A stretch of 64,000 nt of DNA from LMUY01 sp965199095 (GTDB lineage: Bacteria; Pseudomonadota; Alphaproteobacteria; Acetobacterales; Acetobacteraceae). The notes beneath the pieces are model-generated. The model was given only the letters and a program-made list of their open reading frames with translations, was not told the DNA's origin and made no database searches. Location: contig CBDAQM010000006.1 in NCBI GenBank assembly GCA_965199095.1, forward strand, positions 992,001-1,056,000, read 5' to 3'. The position numbers and the translations under genes were made by a program. Below, piece after piece: positions 17,738-26,071 of this stretch. The first letter of the stretch is position 1, and the number at the start of each line of letters is the position of its first letter.

Positions 17738-18322
17738 GTGCAATTGCCGCCTGTGATCGAGACGTTCGTGCTGCATTTCGGCGAGATGGGGGGCCGCTGG
17801 GGCATCAACCGCACGGTGGGCCAGATCTACGCCCTGCTGTTCCTGTCCGACCGCGGCCTGAATGCCGAGGAGATCACCGAGGCGCTGAGCATCTCCCGCT
17901 CCAACGTCAGCATGGGCATGAAGGAGCTGGAGGCCTGGCGCCTGGTCCGCAAGCGGCACCGGCCCGGCGACCGCCGCGACTATTACGAGGCGCCGGACGA
18001 CATCTGGCAGATCGTCCGCACCCTGGCGGAGGAGCGGCGCAAACGCGAAGTCGACCCGACGCTCTCGATGCTCCGCGACGTGCTGATGGAGAAACCAAGC
18101 AGCCCCGAGGAACGTCACGCCCAGGACAAGATGCAGCAGATGCATGACCTGATCGAGGTCCTGGTCGGCTGGGCCGACGACGTACAGAGGCTCGACAATG
18201 AAAGCCTGATGCGGCTGCTTTCGCTCGGCGCAGGCGTGTCGAAGCTGTTGGACGTCAAGAGCCGGATTTCCGTGTTCGTCGGCGGCAAGCGACGCAACAC
18301 CGACGTAGAGGACGCATCATGA
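17738..18322 (+). CDS. GbsR/MarR-family transcriptional regulator
   Basis: 194-residue DNA-binding regulator. The winged helix-turn-helix spans about residues 20-90: GRWGINRTVGQIYALLFLSD, then LNAEEITEALSISRSNVSMGMKELE and a wing with KRHRPGDRRDYYEAP. The C-terminal half is helical and probably mediates dimerisation. Family members include GbsR. Copies next to cytochrome bd oxidase genes are frequent in alphaproteobacteria. The stop overlaps the cydA ATG by four bases, so the regulator and oxidase are co-transcribed. A palindromic operator candidate lies just upstream. The signal sensed is unknown. Confidence 0.9.
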   Translation: MQLPPVIETFVLHFGEMGGRWGINRTVGQIYALLFLSDRGLNAEEITEALSISRSNVSMGMKELEAWRLVRKRHRPGDRRDYYEAPDDIWQIVRTLAEERRKREVDPTLSMLRDVLMEKPSSPEERHAQDKMQQMHDLIEVLVGWADDVQRLDNESLMRLLSLGAGVSKLLDVKSRISVFVGGKRRNTDVEDAS

Positions 18323-19746
18323 TCGACGCATTCCACCTCGCCCGCGCCCAGTTCGGCTTCACTGTCGCGTTCCACATCATGTTCCCGGCCTTCTCAATCG
18401 GCCTCGCCAGCTACCTGGCTGTCCTGGAAGGCTTGTGGCTGCGCACCGGCAAGCAGGTCTACCTGGACCTGTTCAAATACTGGGTGAAGATCTTCTCCCT
18501 GGGCTTCGCCATGGGCGTGGTGTCCGGCCTGGTGATGTCGTACCAGTTCGGCACCAACTGGTCGCAATACGCCGACAAGGCCGGCCCGGTCATTGGCCCG
18601 GTAATGGCCTACGAGGTGCTGACCGCGTTCTTCCTGGAGGCGGGGTTCCTCGGCATCATGCTGTTCGGCATGGAGCGGGTGGGCCGCACGCTGCACTTCG
18701 TCGCCACCTGCACCGTTGCGTTCGGCACGCTGCTCTCCGCGTTCTGGATCCTGTCGGTGAACAGTTGGATGCAGACGCCGGACGGCTTCGGCGTCGGAGC
18801 GGACGGCCGGATGTTCCCCACCGATTACTGGCGCGTGATCTTCAACCCGTCGCTGCCGGTGCGCTACCCGCATATGGTGCTCGCCTCCTACCTGGTGGTC
18901 GCGTTCATCGTGGGCGGGGTGGGTGCGTGGCACCTGCTGCGTGGCCGGGCCACGCCGGCGGTGCGGACGATGTTCTCCATGGCGATGTGGATGGCGGCCT
19001 TGGTGGCGCCGCTGCAGATCGCCATGGGCGACACGCAGGGGCTGAACACGCTGAAATACCAGCCGATGAAGATCGCCGCCATGGAGGGCGACTGGACCCC
19101 GAGCGGCAAGGACGGCGCCCCGCTGATCCTGTTCGGGTTGCCCGATATGGCGAAGCAACGCACCGACTATAAGATCGAGATCCCGCACGCCTCCTCCCTC
19201 ATTCTGACGCATAGCTGGGACGGCCGGGTGCCGGGCCTGAAGGAGGTGCCGGCGGCGGACCGGCCCTATGCGCCGGCGATCTTCTGGACGTTCCGCGCGA
19301 TGGTCGGGCTCGGCTTCCTGATGCTCGGGCTTGGCTTGTTCAGCCTGTATGCGAGGTGGCGCGGCACGTTGTTCACCAACCGGTGGCTGCACCGCGCGGC
19401 GCTGGTGATGGCGCCGTCGGGGCTGGTCGCCATGCTGTGCGGCTGGGTCACGACGGAAATGGGGCGGCAACCGTACACGGTGTATGGCCAGTTGCGCACC
19501 ATCGACAGCATGTCGCCGATCGCGCTGCCGGGTATCGCCACGTCGCTGGCGGTGTTCGCCGTCGTCTACTTCGTCGTGTTCGGCGCGGGCGTGATGATCA
19601 TCCTGCGCCTGATGTCGCGTCCGCCGGTGCCCGGTGAAGCAGGGCCGCAGACCGGCCAGCCCACCCGCACGGCCGGGATCCATCCCGGCCTGCCCGGCGC
19701 GGTGCCGTCCAACACCGGCGCCGCCAGCGCCCTGCCGGCGGAGTAG
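18319..19746 (+). CDS. cydA: Cytochrome bd-type quinol oxidase subunit I
   Basis: 475-residue membrane subunit carrying the haems b558, b595 and d of a bd-type terminal oxidase that oxidises quinol and reduces oxygen. It opens with FHLARAQFGFTVAFH (His19 haem ligand region), and has RYPHMVLASY, GDTQGLNTLKYQPMKIAAMEG in the quinol (Q) loop, and GWVTTEMGRQPYTVYG near 372-387. The Q loop lacks the long insert of E. coli CydA, which fits the shorter CIO-type (cyanide-insensitive) oxidases. The C-terminal 40 residues are Pro/Gly-rich and variable. It is coupled to the regulator gene upstream, with cydB 5 bp downstream. Confidence 0.95.
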   Translation: MIDAFHLARAQFGFTVAFHIMFPAFSIGLASYLAVLEGLWLRTGKQVYLDLFKYWVKIFSLGFAMGVVSGLVMSYQFGTNWSQYADKAGPVIGPVMAYEVLTAFFLEAGFLGIMLFGMERVGRTLHFVATCTVAFGTLLSAFWILSVNSWMQTPDGFGVGADGRMFPTDYWRVIFNPSLPVRYPHMVLASYLVVAFIVGGVGAWHLLRGRATPAVRTMFSMAMWMAALVAPLQIAMGDTQGLNTLKYQPMKIAAMEGDWTPSGKDGAPLILFGLPDMAKQRTDYKIEIPHASSLILTHSWDGRVPGLKEVPAADRPYAPAIFWTFRAMVGLGFLMLGLGLFSLYARWRGTLFTNRWLHRAALVMAPSGLVAMLCGWVTTEMGRQPYTVYGQLRTIDSMSPIALPGIATSLAVFAVVYFVVFGAGVMIILRLMSRPPVPGEAGPQTGQPTRTAGIHPGLPGAVPSNTGAASALPAE

Positions 19747-19751
19747 CGGGG

Positions 19752-20765
19752 ATGAGCGCCGAGACGATCGCCACCATCTGGGCCGGGCTGCTCGCCTTCG
19801 CCGTGCTGGCCTACGTGGTGCTGGACGGCTTCGATTTGGGCGTCGGCATCCTGTTCGCCGCCGAGCGCGGGGCGGAGGACCGGGACACGATGGTCAACAC
19901 CATCGCGCCCATGTGGGACGGCAACGAGACGTGGCTGGTGCTGGGCGGCGGCGGCCTGTTCGGCGTGTTCCCGCTGGCCTACGCGGTGATCATGCCGGCG
20001 CTCTATCCAACCATCCTGGGCATGCTGTTCGCGCTGATCTTCCGCGGCGTCGCCTTCGAGTTCCGCTTCCGCGCGCAGACGGAGCTGGGTCGCAAGCTAT
20101 GGGACCTGTCGTTCTTCGGCGGCTCCACCATGGCGGCGCTGTGCCAGGGGCTGAGCCTGGGCGGGTTGCTGCAGGGCATCCACGTGGTCGACCGCCAATA
20201 TGCCGGCGGCTGGTGGGACTGGCTGACGCCGTTCACCGTGCTGTGCGGCGTGGCTGTGGTGGTCGGCTACACCTGGCTGGGCGCGTGCTGGCTGGTGTGG
20301 CGGACGGAGGGTACGTTGCAGCGCCGGGCGCGCAAGCAGGCGGTGGTGTTGGCCTGGGTCGTGCTGGCGCTGATCGTGGTGGTGAGCCTGTGGACGCCGT
20401 TGCTCAACCCGACATTCCTGCATCGCTGGTTCGGCTGGCCCGGCATCCTGCTGACCAGCCCGGTGCCGCTGCTGGTCGCCTGCCTGGCGGCGGCGTTCGC
20501 CTGGGGCATCCGGCGCAAGCACCACCTGACGCCCTTACTCTGCGCGCTCGGGATTTTCGTGCTGTGCTTCATCGGGCTGGGGGTGAGCTTCTACCCGCTG
20601 ATGGTCCCGCCCGACATCACCATCTGGCAGGCCGCCGCGCCGCGGGCGAGCCAGGTGTTCGTGCTGGTGGGCGCGGTGGTGCTGATCCCGCTGATCCTGA
20701 CCTACTCCGCCTTCAGCTACTGGGTGTTTCGCGGCAAGGTGCAGGCCGGTGCCCATTACCACTGA
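19752..20765 (+). CDS. cydB: Cytochrome bd-type quinol oxidase subunit II
   Basis: 337-residue integral membrane subunit II of the bd-type oxidase. The opening TIWAGLLAFAVLAYVVLDGFDLGVGIL is diagnostic, followed by NTIAPMWDGNETWLVLGGGGLFGVFPLAYA. About eight membrane helices. It partners CydA in the inner membrane and stabilises the haem-containing subunit. A GGGG purine run precedes the ATG at 19752. The 3' end overlaps a 41-residue small-subunit gene by 17 bp, completing a cydA-cydB-small-subunit operon. Confidence 0.95.
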   Translation: MSAETIATIWAGLLAFAVLAYVVLDGFDLGVGILFAAERGAEDRDTMVNTIAPMWDGNETWLVLGGGGLFGVFPLAYAVIMPALYPTILGMLFALIFRGVAFEFRFRAQTELGRKLWDLSFFGGSTMAALCQGLSLGGLLQGIHVVDRQYAGGWWDWLTPFTVLCGVAVVVGYTWLGACWLVWRTEGTLQRRARKQAVVLAWVVLALIVVVSLWTPLLNPTFLHRWFGWPGILLTSPVPLLVACLAAAFAWGIRRKHHLTPLLCALGIFVLCFIGLGVSFYPLMVPPDITIWQAAAPRASQVFVLVGAVVLIPLILTYSAFSYWVFRGKVQAGAHYH

Positions 20766-20874
20766 CCCGCCGCCGCTCTGGCGCCGCCTGCTGTGGTTCG
20801 CCGGGCTGTGGGTGGCCGGCGTGGTCACGGTCGGCGCGGTCGCGGAGGCGCTCCGCTGGGTGCTGCATCCATGA
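20749..20874 (+). CDS. Small oxidase-associated membrane protein (DUF2474/CydX-like)
   Basis: 41-residue protein in a different frame from cydB, overlapping its last 17 bp. It starts with GTG (VPITTDPPPLWRRLLWF) and has one membrane helix (about residues 14-33) after a WRRLLWF motif. This matches the small DUF2474 proteins that follow cydB in cyanide-insensitive oxidase operons and parallels CydX in function, probably stabilising the haem site of subunit I. It is easily missed because of its length. A hairpin with a T/A-rich tail follows 33 bp downstream. Confidence 0.8.
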   Translation: MPITTDPPPLWRRLLWFAGLWVAGVVTVGAVAEALRWVLHP

Positions 20875-20907
20875 GGGCGCCGAAGACACGGTGGAAGACT
20901 ATAAATC

Positions 20908-20934
20908 AGCCGACGTAATACCGGCTTTAATATT
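20908..20934 (+). terminator. Terminator-like hairpin after the cyd operon
   Basis: AGCCG (20908-20912) and CGGCT (20922-20926) form a 5-bp stem over a 9-nt loop, followed directly by TTAATATT. The stem is short, but it lies just after the last gene of the bd oxidase operon and carries the only A/T-rich tail nearby. The convergent M28 peptidase gene ends about 55 bp further on. Confidence 0.5.
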
Positions 20935-20989
20935 GATGCCGGTGACGTAGATAAATGGCTTATTTGTTCTTCCAGACTTCGTCGCGGTG

Positions 20990-22639
20990 TCACGTCACCG
21001 CAGCCAGCGCCTGTTGCAACGCGTGCAGCATGCGGTTGCGGGCGCAAACCGCATCGACTGTGGCGAAACGGACAGCGTCCGCGTCCGTGGCGGCGGCCAG
21101 CGTGCGGATCGGGTCCAACACCGGCCAAGGGGATTGCGGCAGGGCGGGGTCGTGCCGGAACCGGTCGCCGCTGGTGTAGTCGGCCGGAACCAACGCGCGG
21201 GAGGCCGCCATCAGTGCGGCGTTGACCGCGTCAGGCTCACCGGACAGCGACGCGGCCCCGTCGCGCAACGCCTCCGCAGCCGCGACCAGGGGCGCCAGGG
21301 AAAGCCGGTCCCCCAACCTGCCCGCCAGCGCCGCCAACTCCGTCAGCAAGGCGCCGGCGTGGGCGGCGTAATCCAGCGGCAGCACCGCATCCGACAGCAG
21401 CCGCCAGATCGCCCGCACGAACACGCTTGTGTCACGGGTGAGGTTTGCGGGGTCGATCTTGTCGAGCAGGTCGTGCGGCGTGTGCCACCACCACCCGAGC
21501 GGGTTGCGCATCTTCACCGGGTTGGGCGGCTGATGGCTGAGGCTGCCGAACAGCGTCGGGATGCCCACGCCCCAGAACGACATGTCGCTGTTGCGGCCGA
21601 CTCGCCGGCCCTCATGGGCCTGGTTGGTCTCGGCCTGGATGACCTCCGACGCCAGCCCGGCCAGTTCGGAGGCGACGGCGCTTTCCGTCATCACGCTGGC
21701 GCCGACGCCACCGGTCGAATCCACGTTCACGTGGACGGCGCAGCGACGCTCCAGCTCCTGCCAATGCGTGTCGACATACCAGGCGGAGCCGGAATAGCGC
21801 CCGTGGGAATGGCCGGACCAGAAGCAGAGGCGCAGGCCGCGCCGCCACTGGTCCCGCCCTTGGGCCAGCACCCGCGCCGTTTCCAGCATGGTGGCGTTGG
21901 CGCTGCCATTGTCCATCACGCCGTAATACCAGGTGTCGTGATGGCCGGAGAACAGGACGAACGGCCCGGCAGGGTCCGGCCCGTCCATGTCGGCCACCAG
22001 GATCGGCGTCTTGCGCCAGCCGGTGTCGACGGCGGCGTGCAGCACGACGGCGGGCGCTTCGCCCCGCGCCAGGCGGTCGCGCAGGGCCGCGCCATCGGCG
22101 TTGGAGATGGTGCAGGTGACGGTTGTCGGGATGTCCGCCAGCGTTGCCGTGGACGGACTCCCCCATACCGGCGAGATGCACATCTCATGCAGGTGCTCAT
22201 GCGGGCTGATATGCAGTTGCCCGGCGGCCCCTGCCTTGGCGGCGCGGGCGGCGACCGCCGGGCTGGCGATGCCTTCGGCCAGCACGATGCAGCCGCGCAG
22301 GTTGCGCCCGGCGAACTCCGCCTCTGTCCCCTCCCCCACATAGGCCAACGGGGCCGACAGCCCACCGGGCGGGGAAACGACCGAGAAGGAATGCGTGATC
22401 GCGACCAGGTCCGCGCCATCGACGACGACCCGTGCGGCGCCTGGCAGGCTGATATAGGCGTCATGCGAGAGGAGGGTGGTGCGATAGCCGAAGCCGTCCA
22501 GCTTGGCCTGCACCACCCTCATGCTCGCCAGCTCGTCGGCGCTGCCCGACAGCTTCACCCATTTGGCGAAATCCTGGCAGTGCCCCATCAGGCGCTCGGT
22601 CTCGACGGCATCGGGATATGTCATCGCCAGGTCATTCAT
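20990..22639 (-). CDS. M28-family zinc peptidase-like protein
   Basis: About 549 residues, M28 (aminopeptidase/carboxypeptidase-like) fold with an inserted PA-type domain (about 90-190, AGRNLRGCIVLAEGIASPAVAARAA). Metal-binding landmarks: SGHHDTWYYGVMDNGSANATMLE (His/Asp ligands, residues about 235-258), CFWSGHSHGRYSGS, and HVNVDSTGG. The late GWWWHTPHDLLDKID supplies the last histidine. There is no signal peptide, so it is probably cytoplasmic. The ATG at 22639 with GGGAG nearby is preferred over 22663. The substrate is unknown; M28 members release N-terminal amino acids or hydrolyse peptide-like bonds. It stands alone after a palindromic repeat. Confidence 0.85.
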   Translation of the reverse strand: MNDLAMTYPDAVETERLMGHCQDFAKWVKLSGSADELASMRVVQAKLDGFGYRTTLLSHDAYISLPGAARVVVDGADLVAITHSFSVVSPPGGLSAPLAYVGEGTEAEFAGRNLRGCIVLAEGIASPAVAARAAKAGAAGQLHISPHEHLHEMCISPVWGSPSTATLADIPTTVTCTISNADGAALRDRLARGEAPAVVLHAAVDTGWRKTPILVADMDGPDPAGPFVLFSGHHDTWYYGVMDNGSANATMLETARVLAQGRDQWRRGLRLCFWSGHSHGRYSGSAWYVDTHWQELERRCAVHVNVDSTGGVGASVMTESAVASELAGLASEVIQAETNQAHEGRRVGRNSDMSFWGVGIPTLFGSLSHQPPNPVKMRNPLGWWWHTPHDLLDKIDPANLTRDTSVFVRAIWRLLSDAVLPLDYAAHAGALLTELAALAGRLGDRLSLAPLVAAAEALRDGAASLSGEPDAVNAALMAASRALVPADYTSGDRFRHDPALPQSPWPVLDPIRTLAAATDADAVRFATVDAVCARNRMLHALQQALAAVT

Positions 22640-22774
22640 GCGCGGCTCCCCTGTTCGGCGCACGAAGCGAAAACCTCGCCGGCGTTGGCGTCAACCATCC
22701 GTCGCCAGACGAGGCCGGGACAAGCGGCTGGCGCTTGACCCATCGCTCCGATCGTCTGAACGGGGCCGGTCCTA

Positions 22775-22802
22775 ACCCTGCCCTCTGCCAGAGGGCGAGG
22801 GT
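22775..22802. repeat. REP-like palindrome (family 1, copy 2)
   Basis: ACCCT-GCCCTCTG-CC-AGAGGGC-G-AGGGT, an almost perfect 28-bp palindrome in the 190-bp gap between the M28 gene start and the end of the MaoC gene. Same consensus as the copies at 5653, 33331 and 60160, but a single unit. As the gap lies downstream of the maoC-xerD operon it could also terminate that operon. Confidence 0.75.
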
Positions 22803-22829
22803 CTCTGGGATCGATCTTTCATCGCCCGC

Positions 22830-23285
22830 TTATCCGTACGCGACGACGATCGTCTCCGCCACGAGGGCCGGACGGTCCTTGCCCTCGATCTCCACCATCG
22901 CCTCCGCGACCAGCCTGCGGCCGCCCTCCACCGGCTCGGACGCCTTCAGCCGCAGGTGCAGCCGCACGCGGGATCCGGACGGGACCGGGCTGGTGAAGCG
23001 CAGCTTGTTCAACCCATAGTTCAGGCTGCGCGAGCGCTGCTTGATGCGGTACACCGTCGTCGTCAGCACCGGCAGCAAGGATAAGGTCAAGAAGCCATGC
23101 GCGATGGTGACGCCGCCGGGCAGCTCGGCCTTGGCGCGGGCGACGTCGACGTGGATCCATTGATGGTCGCCCGTGGCCTCGGCGAAGGTGTCGATCATCG
23201 CCTGCGTCACCGTCAGCCACTCGCTGGCGCCCAGCGCCTGACCGGCATGGGCGTCCATATCGGCCGGCGTCGCCACCTCCAGCAT
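22830..23285 (-). CDS. MaoC-family (R)-enoyl-CoA hydratase-like protein
   Basis: 151-residue hot-dog-fold protein of the MaoC/NodN family. The hydratase motif is visible as ATGDHQWIHVDVARAK (about 37-52), with the catalytic Asp/His pair, followed by GGVTIAHGFLTLSLLP. Members hydrate (R)-specific enoyl-CoA esters; many are of unknown specificity. The start codon shares one base with the xerD stop (TGATG), so it is translated after xerD. That pairing probably reflects gene packing rather than shared function. Confidence 0.88.
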   Translation of the reverse strand: MLEVATPADMDAHAGQALGASEWLTVTQAMIDTFAEATGDHQWIHVDVARAKAELPGGVTIAHGFLTLSLLPVLTTTVYRIKQRSRSLNYGLNKLRFTSPVPSGSRVRLHLRLKASEPVEGGRRLVAEAMVEIEGKDRPALVAETIVVAYG

Positions 23286-24199
23286 CAGGGCAGCTTTTCC
23301 GCCCCGATGGTCCGCTCACCCGGGCGCGCCAGCGGATGGTGCTCCTGCACCAGGCGCTGCAACCGTTCCGGCAGGACATGAGTATAGATTTGCGTGGTCG
23401 CGATGTCGGCATGCCCGAGCAGGGATTGCAGGCTGCGCAGATCAGCGCCCCGCGCCAGCATGTGGGAGGCGAAGGAGTGACGCAGCACGTGCGGCGATAC
23501 GCGGGCCGGGTCGATGCCGGCTGCCAGGGCCACGGGCTTCAGCATCAGGGCAAAGCCTTGCCGCGTCATCGCGTGCGTCGTGTCGCGGCCCGGGAACAGC
23601 CACGGGCTCTCCGATCCTCCGCTCAGCCAATCCGCCGCCGCCCGCCGCGCCGCGCCGCTCAACGGCACCAGGCGCTCGCGGCCGCCTTTGCCGCGGACCG
23701 CCAGCATCGCGGCGCCGCTGACCAAGGCGACACGGCGCAGGGCCAGCAGCTCCGAAACCCGCAGCCCGGTGACGTACAGCATCTCCAGCGCGGCGACAGC
23801 CAGCAGCCCGCTGCGGCCCGGGCGGCCGGCGGCGGCGGCCAGCAGGGCATCCACTTCGGCCACGCTCAGGTATTTGGGCAGGGCGCGCGGCAGGCGGGGC
23901 GAATCCAGGGTTTGCGTCGGGTCATCCGCGCGAACGCCCTGGCGCAGCAGGAAACGGTAGAACTGGCGCAGGCAGGACAGCCGGCGCGCCGCCGTGCGGG
24001 CGGACAAACCCGCCGCATACAAGCCGGCCAGGTAGCAGCGCAGCGTGTCCGTCGAGGCGGCGACCGGCGCCTCCCCCCGCGCGGCGGAGAATGCGGCGAA
24101 ATCCGCCAAATCCGCCGCATAGGCGGCTTTCGTGTTGGCGGCGGCCCCGCGCTCGGCCACCTGCATCTCCAGGAACGCCTCCGCGTGATGGTCGGTCAT
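23285..24199 (-). CDS. xerD: Site-specific tyrosine recombinase XerD
   Basis: 304-residue tyrosine recombinase that, with XerC, resolves chromosome dimers at dif. An N-terminal SAM-like core-binding domain (about 3-90) is followed by the catalytic domain. All active-site residues are visible: Arg147 (TGLRVSELLAL), Lys171 (KGGRER), His237 and Arg240 (HVLRHSFASHML), His263 (LGHADIATTQ) and the nucleophile Tyr272 (IYTHV). Length and motifs fit XerD/XerC, not a phage integrase, and no att site is adjacent. The ATG at 24199 overlaps the stop of a 47-residue upstream gene (ATGA); a longer frame upstream is the shadow of that gene. Confidence 0.93.
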   Translation of the reverse strand: MTDHHAEAFLEMQVAERGAAANTKAAYAADLADFAAFSAARGEAPVAASTDTLRCYLAGLYAAGLSARTAARRLSCLRQFYRFLLRQGVRADDPTQTLDSPRLPRALPKYLSVAEVDALLAAAAGRPGRSGLLAVAALEMLYVTGLRVSELLALRRVALVSGAAMLAVRGKGGRERLVPLSGAARRAAADWLSGGSESPWLFPGRDTTHAMTRQGFALMLKPVALAAGIDPARVSPHVLRHSFASHMLARGADLRSLQSLLGHADIATTQIYTHVLPERLQRLVQEHHPLARPGERTIGAEKLP

Positions 24200-24339
24200 T
24201 GGCTCTGGAAGCGGTCGTTCGGGAGGGTGTGCGCCACGGGCTGCGGGTTCAGGTGCGGCGGGAACGCACCGAGCATGACGATGCCGATTGCCCCCAAGAC
24301 GACGATGGCCAAGACGATAATGAGGAAAAGCTGGCGCAT
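24196..24339 (-). CDS. 47-residue single-helix membrane protein coupled to xerD
   Basis: Small reading frame beginning MRQLFLIIVLAIVVLGAIG with one strong membrane helix (about residues 4-25) and a short Pro-rich tail ending NDRFQSQ. Its TGA overlaps the xerD ATG by four bases, which argues for translation in vivo. It lies between xerD and the divergent aroKB gene, 48 bp from the latter's start. Function unknown; no paralogue in the window. Confidence 0.7.
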   Translation of the reverse strand: MRQLFLIIVLAIVVLGAIGIVMLGAFPPHLNPQPVAHTLPNDRFQSQ

Positions 24340-24387
24340 CCGCCATCCTTGGCCGTGGAGAACCGGCCTGTGCTAGCGTTGGCCGCC

Positions 24388-26067
24388 ATGACACGCAACA
24401 GCGGGCTCGCCGAACAGCCGTCCGAAGCCACACCATACGGGGCGGGTCGCAGCGTCGTGCTCGTCGGGCTGATGGGGGCCGGCAAGACGGCGATCGGGCG
24501 GCGGCTGGCGGCGCGACTCGGCCTGCCATTCCGCGACTCCGACGCAGAGATCGAGGCTGCGGCAGGACGCACGGTGCCGGAGTTGTTCAGCCAATTCGGC
24601 GAGGCCCATTTCCGCGCCGGGGAGCGCCGCGTGGTGCGGCGGCTGCTGGAGGGCCCACCGATCGTGCTCGCCACCGGCGGCGGCGCCTTCATGGACCCGG
24701 CGACGCGCGCGACCGTGCGCCAACGCGGCACCTCCATCTGGCTGCGCGCGCCCCTGCCTGTGCTGCTGCGGCGGGTGGCGCGGCGGCGCAACCGCCCCTT
24801 GCTGGCCAATGCCGACCCGGCCGCGACGCTGGGCCGGCTGATGGAGCTGCGGCACCCGATCTACGCGGAAGCCGACATCGTGGTGGATTGCGCCGACGAC
24901 CTGCCGGACCAGACAACCCGCCGGGTGGCGGCGGCCCTGTCCGCGTTCCGGCCACCGGAGCGCCTGCCGGTCCGCACCGGGACGGCGTCGTACGAGGTCG
25001 TGGTGGGGGATGGGCTGCTGCAACGCGCCGGCGCCCTGCTGGCCGCGGTGCTGCCGCAGAAGCGGGTGGTGGTGGTCAGCGACACCACCGTCGCCTCGCT
25101 TCATGGGGCGACGCTGATGGACAGCCTCGCCGCCACAGGGTTCGATGCCGTGCTGCTGCAGGTGCAGCCCGGCGAGGCGTCCAAATCGCTGGCCTGCTTC
25201 ACCGACCTGGTCGAACGCATCCTGGACACGGGGGTGGAGCGGCGGACCGCGGTGCTGGCGCTGGGCGGCGGGGTGGTGGGCGATCTGGCCGGGTTCGCCG
25301 CGTCGGTCGCCCTGCGGGGCCTGCCGTTCGTGCAAATCCCGACCACCTTGCTCGCCCAGGTGGATTCCGGCGTCGGGGGCAAGACCGGCATCAACACCGG
25401 GCGCGGCAAGAATTTGGTGGGGGCGTTCCACCAGCCGCGCATGGTGATCGCCGATACCGCGACGCTAGCGACGCTGCCGCCGCGGGAGAAGCGCGCGGGC
25501 TATGCCGAGGTGGTGAAGGCCGGGCTGATCGGCGACGCTGGGTTCTACGAGTGGTGCGAGGTCCACGGCCAGGCGATCGTGCGCGACGACCGTGACGCGC
25601 AGGCGGAGGCGGTGCTGCGGGCCTGCGCCTTCAAGGCGGACATCGTTGGCGATGATGAGCGCGAGGAGCGTCCGAACAACGGGCGCGCCCTGCTCAACCT
25701 GGGCCACACCTTCGGCCACGCGATCGAGGCCGAATGCGGCTACGGCGTCGTGCTGCATGGGGAAGCGGTGGCGGTGGGGCTCGGCCTTGCCCTGCGCCTG
25801 TCCGCCGCACTCGGCTACTGCCCGCCGGCCGTGGCCGAGCGGGTGGAGGCGCATGTCGCCGCCGTCGGCCTGCCATCCGAGTTGTCGATGCTGAACCGGC
25901 GGTTCTCCGCCAGCCGCCTGATGGGGGCGATGCGCCGGGACAAGAAGATGCGGGACGGTGCGCTGAGTTTCGTGCTCGCCCACGGCATCGGCCAGGCCTT
26001 CACCGCCGCGGACGTGCCATCCGCGGCGGTGGAGATGATCCTGCGGGACGCCGGCTGCGAACCCTGA
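24388..26067 (+). CDS. aroKB: Fused shikimate kinase / 3-dehydroquinate synthase
   Basis: 559-residue bifunctional enzyme of the shikimate pathway. Residues about 20-185 are shikimate kinase (AroK): P-loop GLMGAGKT at 27-34, DSDAEIE, RRVVRRLLE and ATGGGAFM. Residues about 195-555 are 3-dehydroquinate synthase (AroB): ALGGGVVGDLAGFAAS, the NAD/zinc-binding VDSGVGGKTGINTGRGKN, AEVVKAGLIGD, and the zinc ligands in LNLGHTFGHAIE and VLHGEAVAVG. In most bacteria these are two adjacent genes; here there is no stop or second start between them. The ATG at 24388 sets the family start. The single chain catalyses non-consecutive steps 2 and 5 of the pathway. Confidence 0.95.
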   Translation: MTRNSGLAEQPSEATPYGAGRSVVLVGLMGAGKTAIGRRLAARLGLPFRDSDAEIEAAAGRTVPELFSQFGEAHFRAGERRVVRRLLEGPPIVLATGGGAFMDPATRATVRQRGTSIWLRAPLPVLLRRVARRRNRPLLANADPAATLGRLMELRHPIYAEADIVVDCADDLPDQTTRRVAAALSAFRPPERLPVRTGTASYEVVVGDGLLQRAGALLAAVLPQKRVVVVSDTTVASLHGATLMDSLAATGFDAVLLQVQPGEASKSLACFTDLVERILDTGVERRTAVLALGGGVVGDLAGFAASVALRGLPFVQIPTTLLAQVDSGVGGKTGINTGRGKNLVGAFHQPRMVIADTATLATLPPREKRAGYAEVVKAGLIGDAGFYEWCEVHGQAIVRDDRDAQAEAVLRACAFKADIVGDDEREERPNNGRALLNLGHTFGHAIEAECGYGVVLHGEAVAVGLGLALRLSAALGYCPPAVAERVEAHVAAVGLPSELSMLNRRFSASRLMGAMRRDKKMRDGALSFVLAHGIGQAFTAADVPSAAVEMILRDAGCEP

Positions 26068-26071
26068 GCGA

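Noticed and set aside
15520..18147. 875-codon plus-strand frame across the sugar ABC operon
   Set aside because: Antisense of the permease and binding protein genes and out of frame with the regulator; no family features.
23285..24199. Phage or island integrase
   Set aside because: Length, XerD-type motifs and housekeeping neighbours fit XerD; no tRNA, att repeat or phage genes nearby.
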